Shown here: positions 14,380-23,187 of the stretch, in pieces
Position numbering within the stretch: the stretch's first letter is position 1
How the letters are laid out: each line of letters begins with the position of its first letter
Source: Deltaproteobacteria bacterium
GTDB taxonomy: Bacteria > Desulfobacterota > Desulfobaccia > Desulfobaccales > 0-14-0-80-60-11
Assembly: GCA_026388765.1 (NCBI GenBank)
Contig: JAPLJC010000262.1
Location: 1-32,727 of the forward strand
DNA: 32,727 nucleotides
Direction of reading: 5' to 3'
The notes under the pieces: generated by a model
The model's input: the letters and a program-made list of their open reading frames with translations, nothing else
What the model was told of the DNA's origin: nothing
Databases searched by the model: none
Position numbers and translations under genes: made by a program

Positions 14380-16967
14380 TTATTTTCCGGCCAGTCCTTG
14401 ATGTGCAGGTCCCGCTGGGGAAAGGGGATCTCGATGCCGTGCTGCTGGAAGGTCTCCAGGATGGCGCTGTTCAGCTCATGGGTGGCGGGGATCCGGTCCG
14501 CCGGAGTCTTGAGGAAGACCCAGATGGTGAAATCCAGGGTACTATCGCCGTAAGCGCTAAACTGGATTTGGGGCGGCGGCTCCTTCACTGCCCGGGGGTT
14601 GGCCAGGCAGACCTCAGTGAGTAATTGGGTCACCCGCCGCACGTCGGAGTCGCAGGCCACCCCGACCTTCAAGGTGAGGCGGTTGAGGCCCCGGCCATAG
14701 TGGGTCCAATTGAGGACCTTCTCGGAAATGAGCTGCGAGTTGGGGATGATGAGCATCGAGCGGTCGGAGGTTTCGAAGATGGTGCTCCGGATCCGGATCT
14801 CCTTCACCGTGCCAAACTGGCCGTCGATGACCAGCAGGTCCCCCACCTTGATGGGCCGCTCGAAGAGCAGAATCAGGCCGCTGATGAAATTATTGACGAT
14901 GTTTTGGAGGCCGAAGCCGATACCGACGCCCAGGGCCCCGGCCACCAGGGCCAGGTTGGTCAGGGGAAATCCCAACATCGTCAGGGCGACCAGGGCCGCC
15001 AGGATCAAGATGAGGTAGTGCAAGGTGGTGGAGATGGTGTACTGGACCCCGTGGTCCAGACCGGTGCGGGGGAAGATCCGCAAGCTCATGAGGCCCCGGA
15101 TCAGGCGGGAGAGCCAGAAACCCAGGTAAAGGGCCAGGCCGGCGGCGCCGATATTGAGAATGGTGAGCTTCACCGGGCCCAGGGCCGGCCCCCAGGTGAG
15201 CCATTGGAAGGCCCAGGCCACCCGGTCCGGCGGGAGGCCCCAAGTGCTCAGGGCCCAGAAGATCACGGCCGCCCCGAGGATGAGGGAGAGCACCAGTCGG
15301 CAGAAATAATAAATCCTGTGGAGCATTTCCTGCTGCTCCGGATAACGCTGTTTGGCCCAGCCGAGGTCAGGGTGCAACAGGTGGCGGATGAGGGTCTCCC
15401 CGGCCAGCCACAGAAACCAAATCAGGAGGGCTACCAGGCCGGTCCAGACTGCGGCCTGGGCCACGTAGACCGCCAGGTTGGACAGGCCCAGGAGGTCCGC
15501 CAGGATGGTGACCGCCAGCAGAAAGAGCACCGTTCCATGGAGGACGCGGGCCACGGCCCGCCGGCGCACCCAGGCGGGGTCGGGCAGCACCGGCTGGAGC
15601 CGAGCCAGATGAGGCCGGCGCAGCAGCCATAAGACCCAGACCAGCAGGCCAATTAGAAAGAAGTGGGCCGCGAAGAGGCGGGAGGTTTCGGGGAAGTTAA
15701 GCAGCGGGGCGATCTTTAGGGCAAAGAGTCCCAGGACCAGGTAGAAGGCGAAGACTTTCAGGGAACGACGATAGAACCGGGCCGTGGCCGCATCCAGAGG
15801 CAAAAGCCCGGCCGCGGCCTTCCCGGCAAAGTAGGCCTGTACCAGGGCCAGGGCCAGGCGCCAGGCCCACCAGGCCCCCAGGAGATAAAGGACAAATTGG
15901 GCCGGGTTGGAGCCCAGGATGCTGAAATCCCATAATATTACGCCGACCCAAAAGATCAAACCCAGGCGGAACAGGGAATCCACCAGGATCCGTCCGAGGA
16001 CAAAAATGGGCAGGAGATCATGATCGGTAGTACCGGCCCGCCAGTCTTTGAAACGACTGGCGGTTAGACGCCGCAGGCGGCGAGTGCTCCAGCCCAACAG
16101 GGCCAGAAAAAAGACCAGGCCCACCAAGTGGAGCAGATGGTCCCAGAAAAAGGCTTGCAGTTGCCCGGAGGCCACCAGGGCGGTGAACCAGAGCCAACCA
16201 TGCCCGGGAACGGCGGCCAGACTGACCCAGAGGCGGCCCAGTTGTTCCCGCGGAGACTGCCGGGAAGGCGGCCGTTTGAGTAACTCCGTCTTCCAGGCCT
16301 CCTCCAAGTTTTTCAGGGCTGGCTGCAATCCGGCCAGCAATTGCCGTTCCTGCTCCAGAATTTTTCGGGTCTGGTCCAGATTGTCCAAGACCCGGGCTGC
16401 CAGTAGGTCCCGGCTATTGGCCAGTTGCAGGTAGCGGCTCAGAGCCTGCTGCAGCTCCGGGGTGGCGACGGTGGCCTCGCCGGCGGCTTGCAGGAAGCCT
16501 ATCTGCATTCGCAGGGTATTTTCGGCCACCGTCTCAGCCTCCATCTCCTGCCTTAAGGTGTCGGTTTCCCCGGCCAGGGCCTTGGCGCGGTCCTTGGCTC
16601 GGGCTTCCCGAATGGCATAGCCGGCCGCCAACTTCTGCACCTTGGTTAGCGGAGGTTTGGTCACCGCCAGGGCGGCCCGCAGAGAAGCCGCGGCCAACTG
16701 GAGATCCTTCAGGTCATTCTCCCGTTCGGCCAGTTGTCGTTGGCTGTCAGCCAGCCGAGCTTCCAGGGCCTTGAGTTTACTTTCCAGGTCCGTGGCGCCC
16801 CCGGCCAGCACCCGGGACAGGCTCTCGGGTGCGAGCCCCGCCGCCGCCAATTGCTCCAGCCGGCCCGGCGCGGTTGTAGCCGGCTGGGCCAGACCTGGGG
16901 AAGCTAAGGCCAGCAAGGAAATCAGGCAGGACGAGACAATGGCGCGCAATGACAAGATACCGAGCAT
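14376..16967 (-). CDS. Large MscS-family mechanosensitive channel (MscK/KefA-like)
   Basis: Releases solutes when membrane tension rises. The ATG at 16967 (AAGGTG Shine-Dalgarno sequence) gives 863 residues; the in-frame TTG at 16994 is less likely. A signal peptide (SCLISLLALASPGLAQ) precedes a periplasmic coiled coil (about 35-250). A long array of membrane segments then leads to the MscS core near the C-terminus: pore helix GALGVGIGFGLQNIVNNF, then LLFERPIKVGDLLVIDG, FGTVKEIRIRSTIFET and IIPNSQLIS. It ends DLHIKDWPENN, with the stop codon falling inside the palindromic element, so the natural C-terminus may have been altered. MscK versus YbdG/YbiO-type naming is not certain. Confidence 0.9.
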   Translation of the reverse strand: MLGILSLRAIVSSCLISLLALASPGLAQPATTAPGRLEQLAAAGLAPESLSRVLAGGATDLESKLKALEARLADSQRQLAERENDLKDLQLAAASLRAALAVTKPPLTKVQKLAAGYAIREARAKDRAKALAGETDTLRQEMEAETVAENTLRMQIGFLQAAGEATVATPELQQALSRYLQLANSRDLLAARVLDNLDQTRKILEQERQLLAGLQPALKNLEEAWKTELLKRPPSRQSPREQLGRLWVSLAAVPGHGWLWFTALVASGQLQAFFWDHLLHLVGLVFFLALLGWSTRRLRRLTASRFKDWRAGTTDHDLLPIFVLGRILVDSLFRLGLIFWVGVILWDFSILGSNPAQFVLYLLGAWWAWRLALALVQAYFAGKAAAGLLPLDAATARFYRRSLKVFAFYLVLGLFALKIAPLLNFPETSRLFAAHFFLIGLLVWVLWLLRRPHLARLQPVLPDPAWVRRRAVARVLHGTVLFLLAVTILADLLGLSNLAVYVAQAAVWTGLVALLIWFLWLAGETLIRHLLHPDLGWAKQRYPEQQEMLHRIYYFCRLVLSLILGAAVIFWALSTWGLPPDRVAWAFQWLTWGPALGPVKLTILNIGAAGLALYLGFWLSRLIRGLMSLRIFPRTGLDHGVQYTISTTLHYLILILAALVALTMLGFPLTNLALVAGALGVGIGFGLQNIVNNFISGLILLFERPIKVGDLLVIDGQFGTVKEIRIRSTIFETSDRSMLIIPNSQLISEKVLNWTHYGRGLNRLTLKVGVACDSDVRRVTQLLTEVCLANPRAVKEPPPQIQFSAYGDSTLDFTIWVFLKTPADRIPATHELNSAILETFQQHGIEIPFPQRDLHIKDWPENN

Positions 16968-17212
16968 CGGTTCACCTTGAGTCGTTTTTCTCAAAACTAG
17001 ATACTAACTCAACCAGGGAAGGTTCGGCAAATACCTTTATTCGGATGTACGAATCTTGGCCGGGCGGACCGGGGTGGCCAGCCGTCGTAATCTACCGGGG
17101 CTTACCTGTCGCTGAGTTTTTTACAGAGAATCGGGGACCGGAGGCCGGGATCTCCCCGGTCTAGGCAGGAGTTCTTTACTGCTCGCCAAGATAGGTAGCC
17201 GCCGCCCGGTAG

Positions 17213-18310
17213 TCAGTCCATCAGCAAGTAATCGACCGCGGTAAGGATATTTTTGGTAATGGTAAAGGTATCAAATATGCTGTAAGCACCGGTATTGCCG
17301 CTATAACTGTTTACCGTTACGCGGTTGCCGTTGATATCCACTACACTGAAATAGTAGGTGTTGGCACCCTGAGAAATATGCCAGAGAGTCGGGTCGACCG
17401 TGGGGGTACCTGTATCTACCGGTGCGCCACAGGTGCCGTTGAGCACTTGAACGACATTGTTGTGCCATTGGAGCGGAGTGACGGGTAGGGGGTTGGGGGC
17501 AATGCTGCTGTCGATGGTCTTTCGGGAATAGAGATGGGTATGCCCACAAAAAAAGATGTCAAAACGGTTATTATCCAAGAGCCTCCACAGGTTCGTATAG
17601 GTCATATCGGGGGGATAGGGCGGGGGGGTAGGGGTAAACTGGGTTACATAGTAATAGGGCCCATGGGCGAAAAGAAACTTATGGGTTGCCTTGGTCTGGG
17701 CCACCTGGGCTGTGAGCCAGTTTAGTTGGTTATTATCAAAAGTGCCGGTAATGTCAGGCGGAGGGTTGGGGCCCACATTGGCAGTAAGATAATAAGGATC
17801 CAACACGGCAAAGAAGGCGTCACCCCCGGGAGATTCAAAGGAATAGACCAGCTGTTCATAACCGGACGGCCCGTTGGCGGGATTTCCCGTAAATACCTGT
17901 TGGTATGCGGTTTGATTGGCGAGAACAAAGGCGTCAGAAACCTGGTTATAGAGTTCATGATTGCCGAGGACGGTATATAACGGTATGCCGGTACTCGTCA
18001 TGATGTTCTTAAATGTCTGGAAATTATAGGTGCCATTGTAACAGCCCCGATAGGCCTGGTCGCCGCCGTAGATCACAAATGACGGCTTAGGATTTAACGC
18101 CGCAATTTGGGCATTGATGGCGTTCAAGACGGGCGCGTTGATTAGATCGGTGGGAGTGGGATTGGGCATGGTGGGGTCGCCTGAACGGCTATCGGCCAGG
18201 AAGACGAAACGTAAGGTTTCGCAAGAGCCCGATACCGGCAGGAGCACGACCGAGAATAGGGCCGCCAGCAAACAGAGAACCGAGACGAGCCGTTTGATTT
18301 TGTAAGTCAT
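17213..18310 (-). CDS. Secreted calcineurin-like metallophosphoesterase, copy A
   Basis: 365 residues with an N-terminal signal peptide (KRLVSVLCLLAALFSVVLLP, then a small-residue cleavage region). Metallophosphoesterase motifs are all present: FLADSRS (first metal Asp), YGGDQ, LGNHEL, FAHGP and CGHTHLYSR. A beta-sandwich-like C-terminal part ends VDYLLMD. AAGGAG precedes the ATG at good spacing. It is the last of three tandem paralogues on this strand, 33 bases after the next copy, so they are probably co-transcribed. Substrate unknown; an extracytoplasmic phosphatase or nucleotidase role is inference. Confidence 0.88.
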   Translation of the reverse strand: MTYKIKRLVSVLCLLAALFSVVLLPVSGSCETLRFVFLADSRSGDPTMPNPTPTDLINAPVLNAINAQIAALNPKPSFVIYGGDQAYRGCYNGTYNFQTFKNIMTSTGIPLYTVLGNHELYNQVSDAFVLANQTAYQQVFTGNPANGPSGYEQLVYSFESPGGDAFFAVLDPYYLTANVGPNPPPDITGTFDNNQLNWLTAQVAQTKATHKFLFAHGPYYYVTQFTPTPPPYPPDMTYTNLWRLLDNNRFDIFFCGHTHLYSRKTIDSSIAPNPLPVTPLQWHNNVVQVLNGTCGAPVDTGTPTVDPTLWHISQGANTYYFSVVDINGNRVTVNSYSGNTGAYSIFDTFTITKNILTAVDYLLMD

Positions 18311-18343
18311 TTTTTATCTCCTTAAATCACACCCCAGAGGCGG

Positions 18344-19462
18344 TCAGTCCAGCAGCAGCATCAAGTTGGTCGCAGGGGTTGCATTTTTGTTGATGGTAAA
18401 GGAGTCAAAGACACTGTAAGCTCCGGTGTTGCCACTATAACTGTTTACCGTCACCTGGCTGCCGTTGATATCCACCACACTAAAATAATAGGTGTTGGCG
18501 GCTTGAGAAATATGCCAGAGAGCCGGGTCCACTATGGGGGTATCAGTAACTATAGGGGCGCCGGCGGTGCCGTCGAGGAGCTGAACCACATTGTTATGCC
18601 ATTGGATCGGAGGGATGAACTGTGAGGAGGGGGCAATACTGATGTCGATGGTCTTCCGTGAATAGAGATGGACATGCCCGCAACCATAAAGGTCAAAACG
18701 GTTATTATCCAGGATTCTCCATAGCTTCGTATAGGAAATATCCGGAGGGTTTGCGCCCCCTTCGGGGGAGGTTGGATAGTAACAGGGTCCATGAGTGAAA
18801 AGAAACTTATGGGTGGCCTTGGTCTGGGCCACCTGGGCTGCAAGCCAGTCTAGTTGGGTATTATCGAAAGTACCGGTAAGGTTAGGGGTGGGGTCATCGG
18901 CGGTCAGATAATAAGGATCCAACACGGCAAAGAAGGCGTCGCCCCCGGGTGATTCAAAGGAGTAGACCAGCCGCTCGTAACTGTGGGACGAGTCGGACGG
19001 CCCGTTGGTGGGGTTACCAGTAAAGGCCTGTTGGTATTGGGTCTGATTGGCGAGATAAAAGGTATCAGGGGCAGATAGGTTAAATGTTGGGTTAAAGAGT
19101 TCGCGAGTGCCGAGAGCCGTGTAGAATGGTATGCCGGCATTTGTCAGTGGCGCCATAACACTTTTAAAGGCCTCGAAAGTATAGGCGCCCTGATAACAGC
19201 CACAAGCGGCCTGGTCGCCGCCGTAAACCACAAATGACGGCCGGGGAGATAACGCCAGGATTTGGGTAATGATGGGAGTTAAGACGGCCGTGTTGATCAG
19301 ATCGGTGGGGGTGGGATTGGATGGGATAGTGCCTACAGGGCTATCGGCCAGAAAGACGAAACGTAAGTTCTCACAATAACCGGATGCGGGCAGGAGCGCG
19401 GCCGAGAACAGGGCCGCCACCAAACAGAGAACCGAGACGATTTTTTTGATTTTGTAAGCCAT
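18344..19462 (-). CDS. Secreted metallophosphoesterase-like protein, copy B, damaged GNHE motif
   Basis: 372 residues, closely similar to copy A along the whole length (signal peptide KKIVSVLCLVAALFSAALLP, YGGDQ, FTHGP, CGHVHLYSR, C-terminal LMLLLD). The metal and catalytic motif GNHE of copy A is GTRE here (AAT-CAT replaced by ACT-CGC), so the Asn ligand and catalytic His are both lost. The first motif also changes, from ADSRS to ADSPV. The frame is intact, which argues for a retained but probably inactive protein. It sits between copies A and C. Confidence 0.85.
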   Translation of the reverse strand: MAYKIKKIVSVLCLVAALFSAALLPASGYCENLRFVFLADSPVGTIPSNPTPTDLINTAVLTPIITQILALSPRPSFVVYGGDQAACGCYQGAYTFEAFKSVMAPLTNAGIPFYTALGTRELFNPTFNLSAPDTFYLANQTQYQQAFTGNPTNGPSDSSHSYERLVYSFESPGGDAFFAVLDPYYLTADDPTPNLTGTFDNTQLDWLAAQVAQTKATHKFLFTHGPCYYPTSPEGGANPPDISYTKLWRILDNNRFDLYGCGHVHLYSRKTIDISIAPSSQFIPPIQWHNNVVQLLDGTAGAPIVTDTPIVDPALWHISQAANTYYFSVVDINGSQVTVNSYSGNTGAYSVFDSFTINKNATPATNLMLLLD

Positions 19463-19627
19463 GTTGTTCTCTTTAAATCCCGTTGCAGAGGCAGGTGAGG
19501 TTTGGGGACCTAATCAGACCGGTTCACTGAATATTGGCCTGCACAGTTACGAGTAACAAATACCCTTAACTTAGCGATTATTTTTATTTTATCAAAATAT
19601 TATATCTACTTCAGCGAACATGGCGGC

Positions 19628-21376
19628 TCAATCCTGTAACAATAGCAGGTAGAGTTGCGGCGCGATAGTTTTGGGCACCGCCTGCAGGCCAAAGCTGTTG
19701 GTGGTATAAATCGGCCGCCAGGATAAGTTTGGGGCCTCGGAGGCGACGACGATCTGGCTGAAGGTGCCGCTCAGGCCGCCGCTGGCGGTGATGATATTGG
19801 GAAAGACCTGATTGTTCGCGGGCACATAATCGTTTTGCATGTCGATGGACAAAACGCCGTTCAGGGTGGCGGTGCCCGGAGAACCGGCAATTATGAGTTG
19901 ACTGTATTCGCTGGCCGAGCCGATGTTGACTTTGAAAGTTCCGGCCGCACTTTGAGCATAATTGCCGGTGACATTCAAAATCCAAGGCCCGCTATAAAGC
20001 CCGGGGCAGACATTGCCGTTATTAGTCAGCGTCCCGAAGACCGTGCCGGTGCCCTCCAGGCTGCCGGCGGGACTGCTGGTCACCTGGTTGAGGCTGCCGC
20101 CATGCAGCGTCGCCAGACCGCCGCCACTCACCGTCACCGGGGCGCTGGCATAGTTGCCGTAAACCCGAAGTTTACCGCCGGAGACCGTGATCGGCTGCGA
20201 ATAAGGGCTGCTCCCGGCACTTAACGTCAGAGTGCCGGAACCTTTTTTATTAATAGCAATACCGGGATAAAAATCGCTGAGGATTTGCGGGACGATGGTT
20301 TGGCTGACGTCATTTAAACCCAAGGTTTTGGAGGTGATGGTGTAACTGAAGGTTTCATAAGGCACCCAGGAGGTGGGCACGGCATTGGCAGGCAGGCCGG
20401 CATAGTAAGTGATGGAGACCTGGTTGCCGTTCACCGTCACCACGGCGTAGCCGAATTGGTTTTCCAGATGGTTCCCCAATGTCGGGGTCACCACATCAGG
20501 TTGCGGGGGCTGGCCACCCTGTTTCTGGTAGGAATAATAATTGCCGTCCCAAGGTCCCAACGGGCCGCCTCCCCCGCCGGCAATCAGTTGGGTGATGGGG
20601 GGGGTGGTCTTACCATTGACGTCGGTAATGGTTATGGTGGCCCGGTTATAGAGATGGCTATGCCCGCAGAGATAGACCTGGCAGCCGCCAATGCCGAGGC
20701 TTTCCCAGAAGGCGTCCCGGTTGAGGGGATAATAGGCCATACTGCTCAGGTCTTCAGTCACGGCCACGGCGGGCAAATGGCCATAGACAAAGACGTGGGG
20801 CAGGATATTGGCGGCCAACTGCTCATCTAACCAGTTCTGGTTGAGCCTCTCATCATAATCCGGCATGAATTCGTCCATCCCGACAAAAAAGGCATTCTGG
20901 TTGGCAAAGGAAAAGGTCAGGCCCTTTTCCTCAGCCGGACCGTTTTGGGGGATTTGGGTCAGAACCTGGGCGATGCAGGTATCCCAATAATAGGGATAAT
21001 ACGGGCTGGAAATTTCACCATAGGTCTCATGATTGCCGCGCACCGGATAGGAGATGTCCAAGATCAGTGCCATGGCATTGCGCCAGTTTTGGTACATGGT
21101 CGGCAGGGATGCCTCGGTGGAGCTATGATGCCCATGAATCTGGTCCCCGCCGCACAGCACCAGAAAAACCCCCCGGTTATAAAAAATATCGCTGGCCATG
21201 GCCTGGACCACCGGGGTATTAATTCCCACGGCGCCATCGCTGTCACGCTGATCCCCCAGCACCGCAAAACTCCAGGGCGCCGCCTCGGCCAAACTGGAAA
21301 ATAATATGAAGGCCAAGGACAAAATTGCCAGCAGCATCACCAGGCGCTGACGCCAGTTTGAATTTAAGCGGTTCAA
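19628..21376 (-). CDS. Secreted metallophosphoesterase with autotransporter-type beta-strand repeats, copy C
   Basis: 582 residues, starting at TTG 21376 with a well-placed AAGGAG. The signal peptide is RLVMLLAILSLAFILFSSLAEA. The phosphoesterase domain (about 30-345) has GDQRD, CGGDQ, RGNHE, YGHLPA and CGHSHLYNR, all intact. From about 365 on the protein is Gly/Ser/Thr-rich and resembles autotransporter-associated beta-strand repeats (KGSGTLTLSAG, ITVSGGKLRVYG, APVTVSGGGLATLHGG, LEGTGTVFGTLTNNG). No beta-barrel translocator follows. The end is LYLLLLQD, similar to the tails of copies A and B. The gap of 165 bases to copy B is AT-rich and empty. Confidence 0.85.
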   Translation of the reverse strand: MNRLNSNWRQRLVMLLAILSLAFILFSSLAEAAPWSFAVLGDQRDSDGAVGINTPVVQAMASDIFYNRGVFLVLCGGDQIHGHHSSTEASLPTMYQNWRNAMALILDISYPVRGNHETYGEISSPYYPYYWDTCIAQVLTQIPQNGPAEEKGLTFSFANQNAFFVGMDEFMPDYDERLNQNWLDEQLAANILPHVFVYGHLPAVAVTEDLSSMAYYPLNRDAFWESLGIGGCQVYLCGHSHLYNRATITITDVNGKTTPPITQLIAGGGGGPLGPWDGNYYSYQKQGGQPPQPDVVTPTLGNHLENQFGYAVVTVNGNQVSITYYAGLPANAVPTSWVPYETFSYTITSKTLGLNDVSQTIVPQILSDFYPGIAINKKGSGTLTLSAGSSPYSQPITVSGGKLRVYGNYASAPVTVSGGGLATLHGGSLNQVTSSPAGSLEGTGTVFGTLTNNGNVCPGLYSGPWILNVTGNYAQSAAGTFKVNIGSASEYSQLIIAGSPGTATLNGVLSIDMQNDYVPANNQVFPNIITASGGLSGTFSQIVVASEAPNLSWRPIYTTNSFGLQAVPKTIAPQLYLLLLQD

Positions 21377-21603
21377 TTTATGGTCTCCTTTTCATGGCAA
21401 AAAAGTGCCATTGCCTTGGCGCGAGTTCAAGCCCTAAGAAGCCGTTATTCTTGGGGGCTACGAAAAATATGGTAGCATAATATTTTGTAAAGGAAATCAA
21501 TTTTATCCTTAGTTCGGGCAGACCAGACCAGCGGTGACCAGGACCAGCAATGCGCGGTTAATGGCGAGCCGCGAGGGAAAATCCACTAGTGAAATTCGAT
21601 GGA

Positions 21604-21632
21604 TTGACTTATCATTTTCCCCGGAATATACT
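21604..21632 (+). promoter_or_regulatory. Promoter of the Mg2+ riboswitch operon
   Basis: TTGACT (21604-21609), a 17-base spacer and TATACT (21627-21632). The expected transcription start at about 21639 is exactly where the riboswitch begins. Confidence 0.8.
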
Positions 21633-21637
21633 GATTT

Positions 21638-21800
21638 CACCTCAGTTAGGTGAGGCTCCTGCATAAACACAGGCCACTGCCCAGAAACGTCGAGAGACGC
21701 CAATGGGCCGAACAGGTATTACCGGCTTAAGGTTTTACTTAATGTGGCTGAGTAGACGTACTCTACGTTGTGCAGTGCCGAAGCTCCACGAGTGAGGAAG
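21638..21800 (+). ncRNA. M-box (ykoK leader) Mg2+ riboswitch
   Basis: A Mg2+-sensing aptamer. Conserved blocks appear in order: GTTAGGTGAGGCTCCT (21645-21660), ACACAGGCCACTGCCCAGAAA, CGTCGAGAGACGCCAATGGG, AACAGG, then the distal GTGCAGTGCCGAAGCTCCACGA block near the 3' side. The outer helix pairs CCTCA (21640-21644) with TGAGG (21793-21797). It precedes a terminator and two Mg2+-related genes. In characterised M-boxes high Mg2+ favours termination, so the genes should be expressed under Mg2+ limitation. Confidence 0.95.
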
Positions 21801-21823
21801 GTCGATAGCCGGCGTCTTTAACG

Positions 21824-21854
21824 AGGGCCTTCCGCCACGTGGGAGGCCTTTTTT
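21824..21854 (+). terminator. Intrinsic terminator of the M-box expression platform
   Basis: GGCCTTCC pairs with GGAGGCC across GCCACGTG-type loop bases and is followed by a six-T run. It ends about 33 bases before the ATG of the MgtE-like gene. Confidence 0.88.
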
Positions 21855-21886
21855 CTTTGCCGGTGGTCTTAAAGAGGAGTGCAGCC

Positions 21887-23179
21887 ATGAGTCACAAGGT
21901 CCAGGTCGAGGTGCTGGGGGAATTCTTCTTCAGCCAGATTCAGGGGGTCCCCATTTACGACCACGCCGGCAAGCAGGTGGGTGAGTTGCGGGATGTGGCC
22001 ATCCGCTGGGACGGAGAGATCCCGAAGGCCACCGGCCTCAAATATGCCAAGGGGGTTAATGAACTTATCCCGGTGGATCAGGTCGATCATTTTAACCAGG
22101 AGGGGGTCAAGCTCAAGGGGCCGCTGGCGGCAGAAAGGCTCGTATCCTTACAGCCCGATGAGATTTACATGGGCAAATGGTTGATGGACAAGCAGATCAT
22201 CGACATCAAAGGGGCCAAGGTGGTCCGGGTCAATGACATCAAGATCTTCTGGCTGCAAACCGGGGACCGGAAGTTTCTGCTGCCCGTGGCGGTGGACATC
22301 GGCCTGCGGGGCCTGGCCCGGCGTCTGGGGGTAGAGTTCTTGTTGAAGAAACGGGAGAACCACTTTGTCTGGTGGCACTCCATCCAGCACCTGGAGGAAA
22401 AGACGGCGAGTCTGAAGCTGGTCTCCGACCGGGCGCAATTGGATAAGCTGCACCCGGTCGACCTGGCGGATATCCTGGAAGACCTGGACTACAAGAAAAG
22501 AACCGACTTCATCGAAGACCTGGACGTGGAGACCGCGGCGGAGGCCGTGGCAGAAATGGAGTCGGACACCCAGATCGAGATCATCGAGCATCTGGACAGC
22601 CAGCAGGCCGCCGATCTCCTGGAGGAAATGCCTCCGGACGAGGCCGCCGACCTCCTGGGGGAACTGCCGGAGGAGAAGGCCGACGAACTTCTGAACCTCA
22701 TGGAGCCGGAGGAAGCTCAGGAAGTCCGGGAACTCATGGAGTACGAGGAGGGTACCGCCGGCGCCTTGATGACCACCGAATACATCGCCCTGGCGTCGGA
22801 ACTCACCGCGGCCGAGGCCTTCCCCGTACTGCGGAAACTGGCTAAGGAAGCGGAGACCATCTATTATCTTTATATCCTGGGGGAAGGGGAGACCCTGCTG
22901 GGGGTCGTCTCCTTGCGGGAACTCCTCATCGCCGAACCGGACTCCAGATTGGACAGTATCATGCAGGAAAGGATCATCTCGGTGTTGCCCGAGGATCCGG
23001 ACGAGCGGGTGACGGAACTCATCGACAAATATGCCCTGCTGGCGGTGCCGGTGGTGGAGGAAAGCGGCAAGATGCTGGGCATCATCACGGTGGACGATGT
23101 CCTGGATATGCTGATCCCGGACCGCGGCAGTCTGGAAACATTCTCAAATTTCTTCACCAGAAAACGGGCCATGAAATGA
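21887..23179 (+). CDS. Soluble PRC-barrel/MgtE_N/CBS-domain protein
   Basis: 430 residues from the ATG at 21887 (GAGGAG Shine-Dalgarno sequence at 21874). A PRC-barrel-like domain at about 5-75 (GVPIYDHAGKQVGELRDV) and a second at about 92-160 are followed by the MgtE N-terminal helical domain (about 185-290: acidic repeats such as LLEEMPPDEAADLLGELPEE) and a CBS pair (about 294-412, ending ITVDDVLDML). The transmembrane Mg2+ channel part of MgtE is missing: the protein stops at RKRAMK. In MgtE the acidic and CBS domains bind Mg2+ and close the channel. Here they probably sense Mg2+ and regulate the NRAMP-type transporter encoded eight bases downstream; that partnership is inference. Confidence 0.92.
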   Translation: MSHKVQVEVLGEFFFSQIQGVPIYDHAGKQVGELRDVAIRWDGEIPKATGLKYAKGVNELIPVDQVDHFNQEGVKLKGPLAAERLVSLQPDEIYMGKWLMDKQIIDIKGAKVVRVNDIKIFWLQTGDRKFLLPVAVDIGLRGLARRLGVEFLLKKRENHFVWWHSIQHLEEKTASLKLVSDRAQLDKLHPVDLADILEDLDYKKRTDFIEDLDVETAAEAVAEMESDTQIEIIEHLDSQQAADLLEEMPPDEAADLLGELPEEKADELLNLMEPEEAQEVRELMEYEEGTAGALMTTEYIALASELTAAEAFPVLRKLAKEAETIYYLYILGEGETLLGVVSLRELLIAEPDSRLDSIMQERIISVLPEDPDERVTELIDKYALLAVPVVEESGKMLGIITVDDVLDMLIPDRGSLETFSNFFTRKRAMK

Positions 23180-23187
23180 GGGGTTAA

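Noticed and set aside
14625-15632. Long plus-strand open frame (335 codons)
   Set aside because: It is antisense to the mechanosensitive channel; composition is Gly/Gln/Pro/His-rich nonsense typical of a GC-rich antisense frame.
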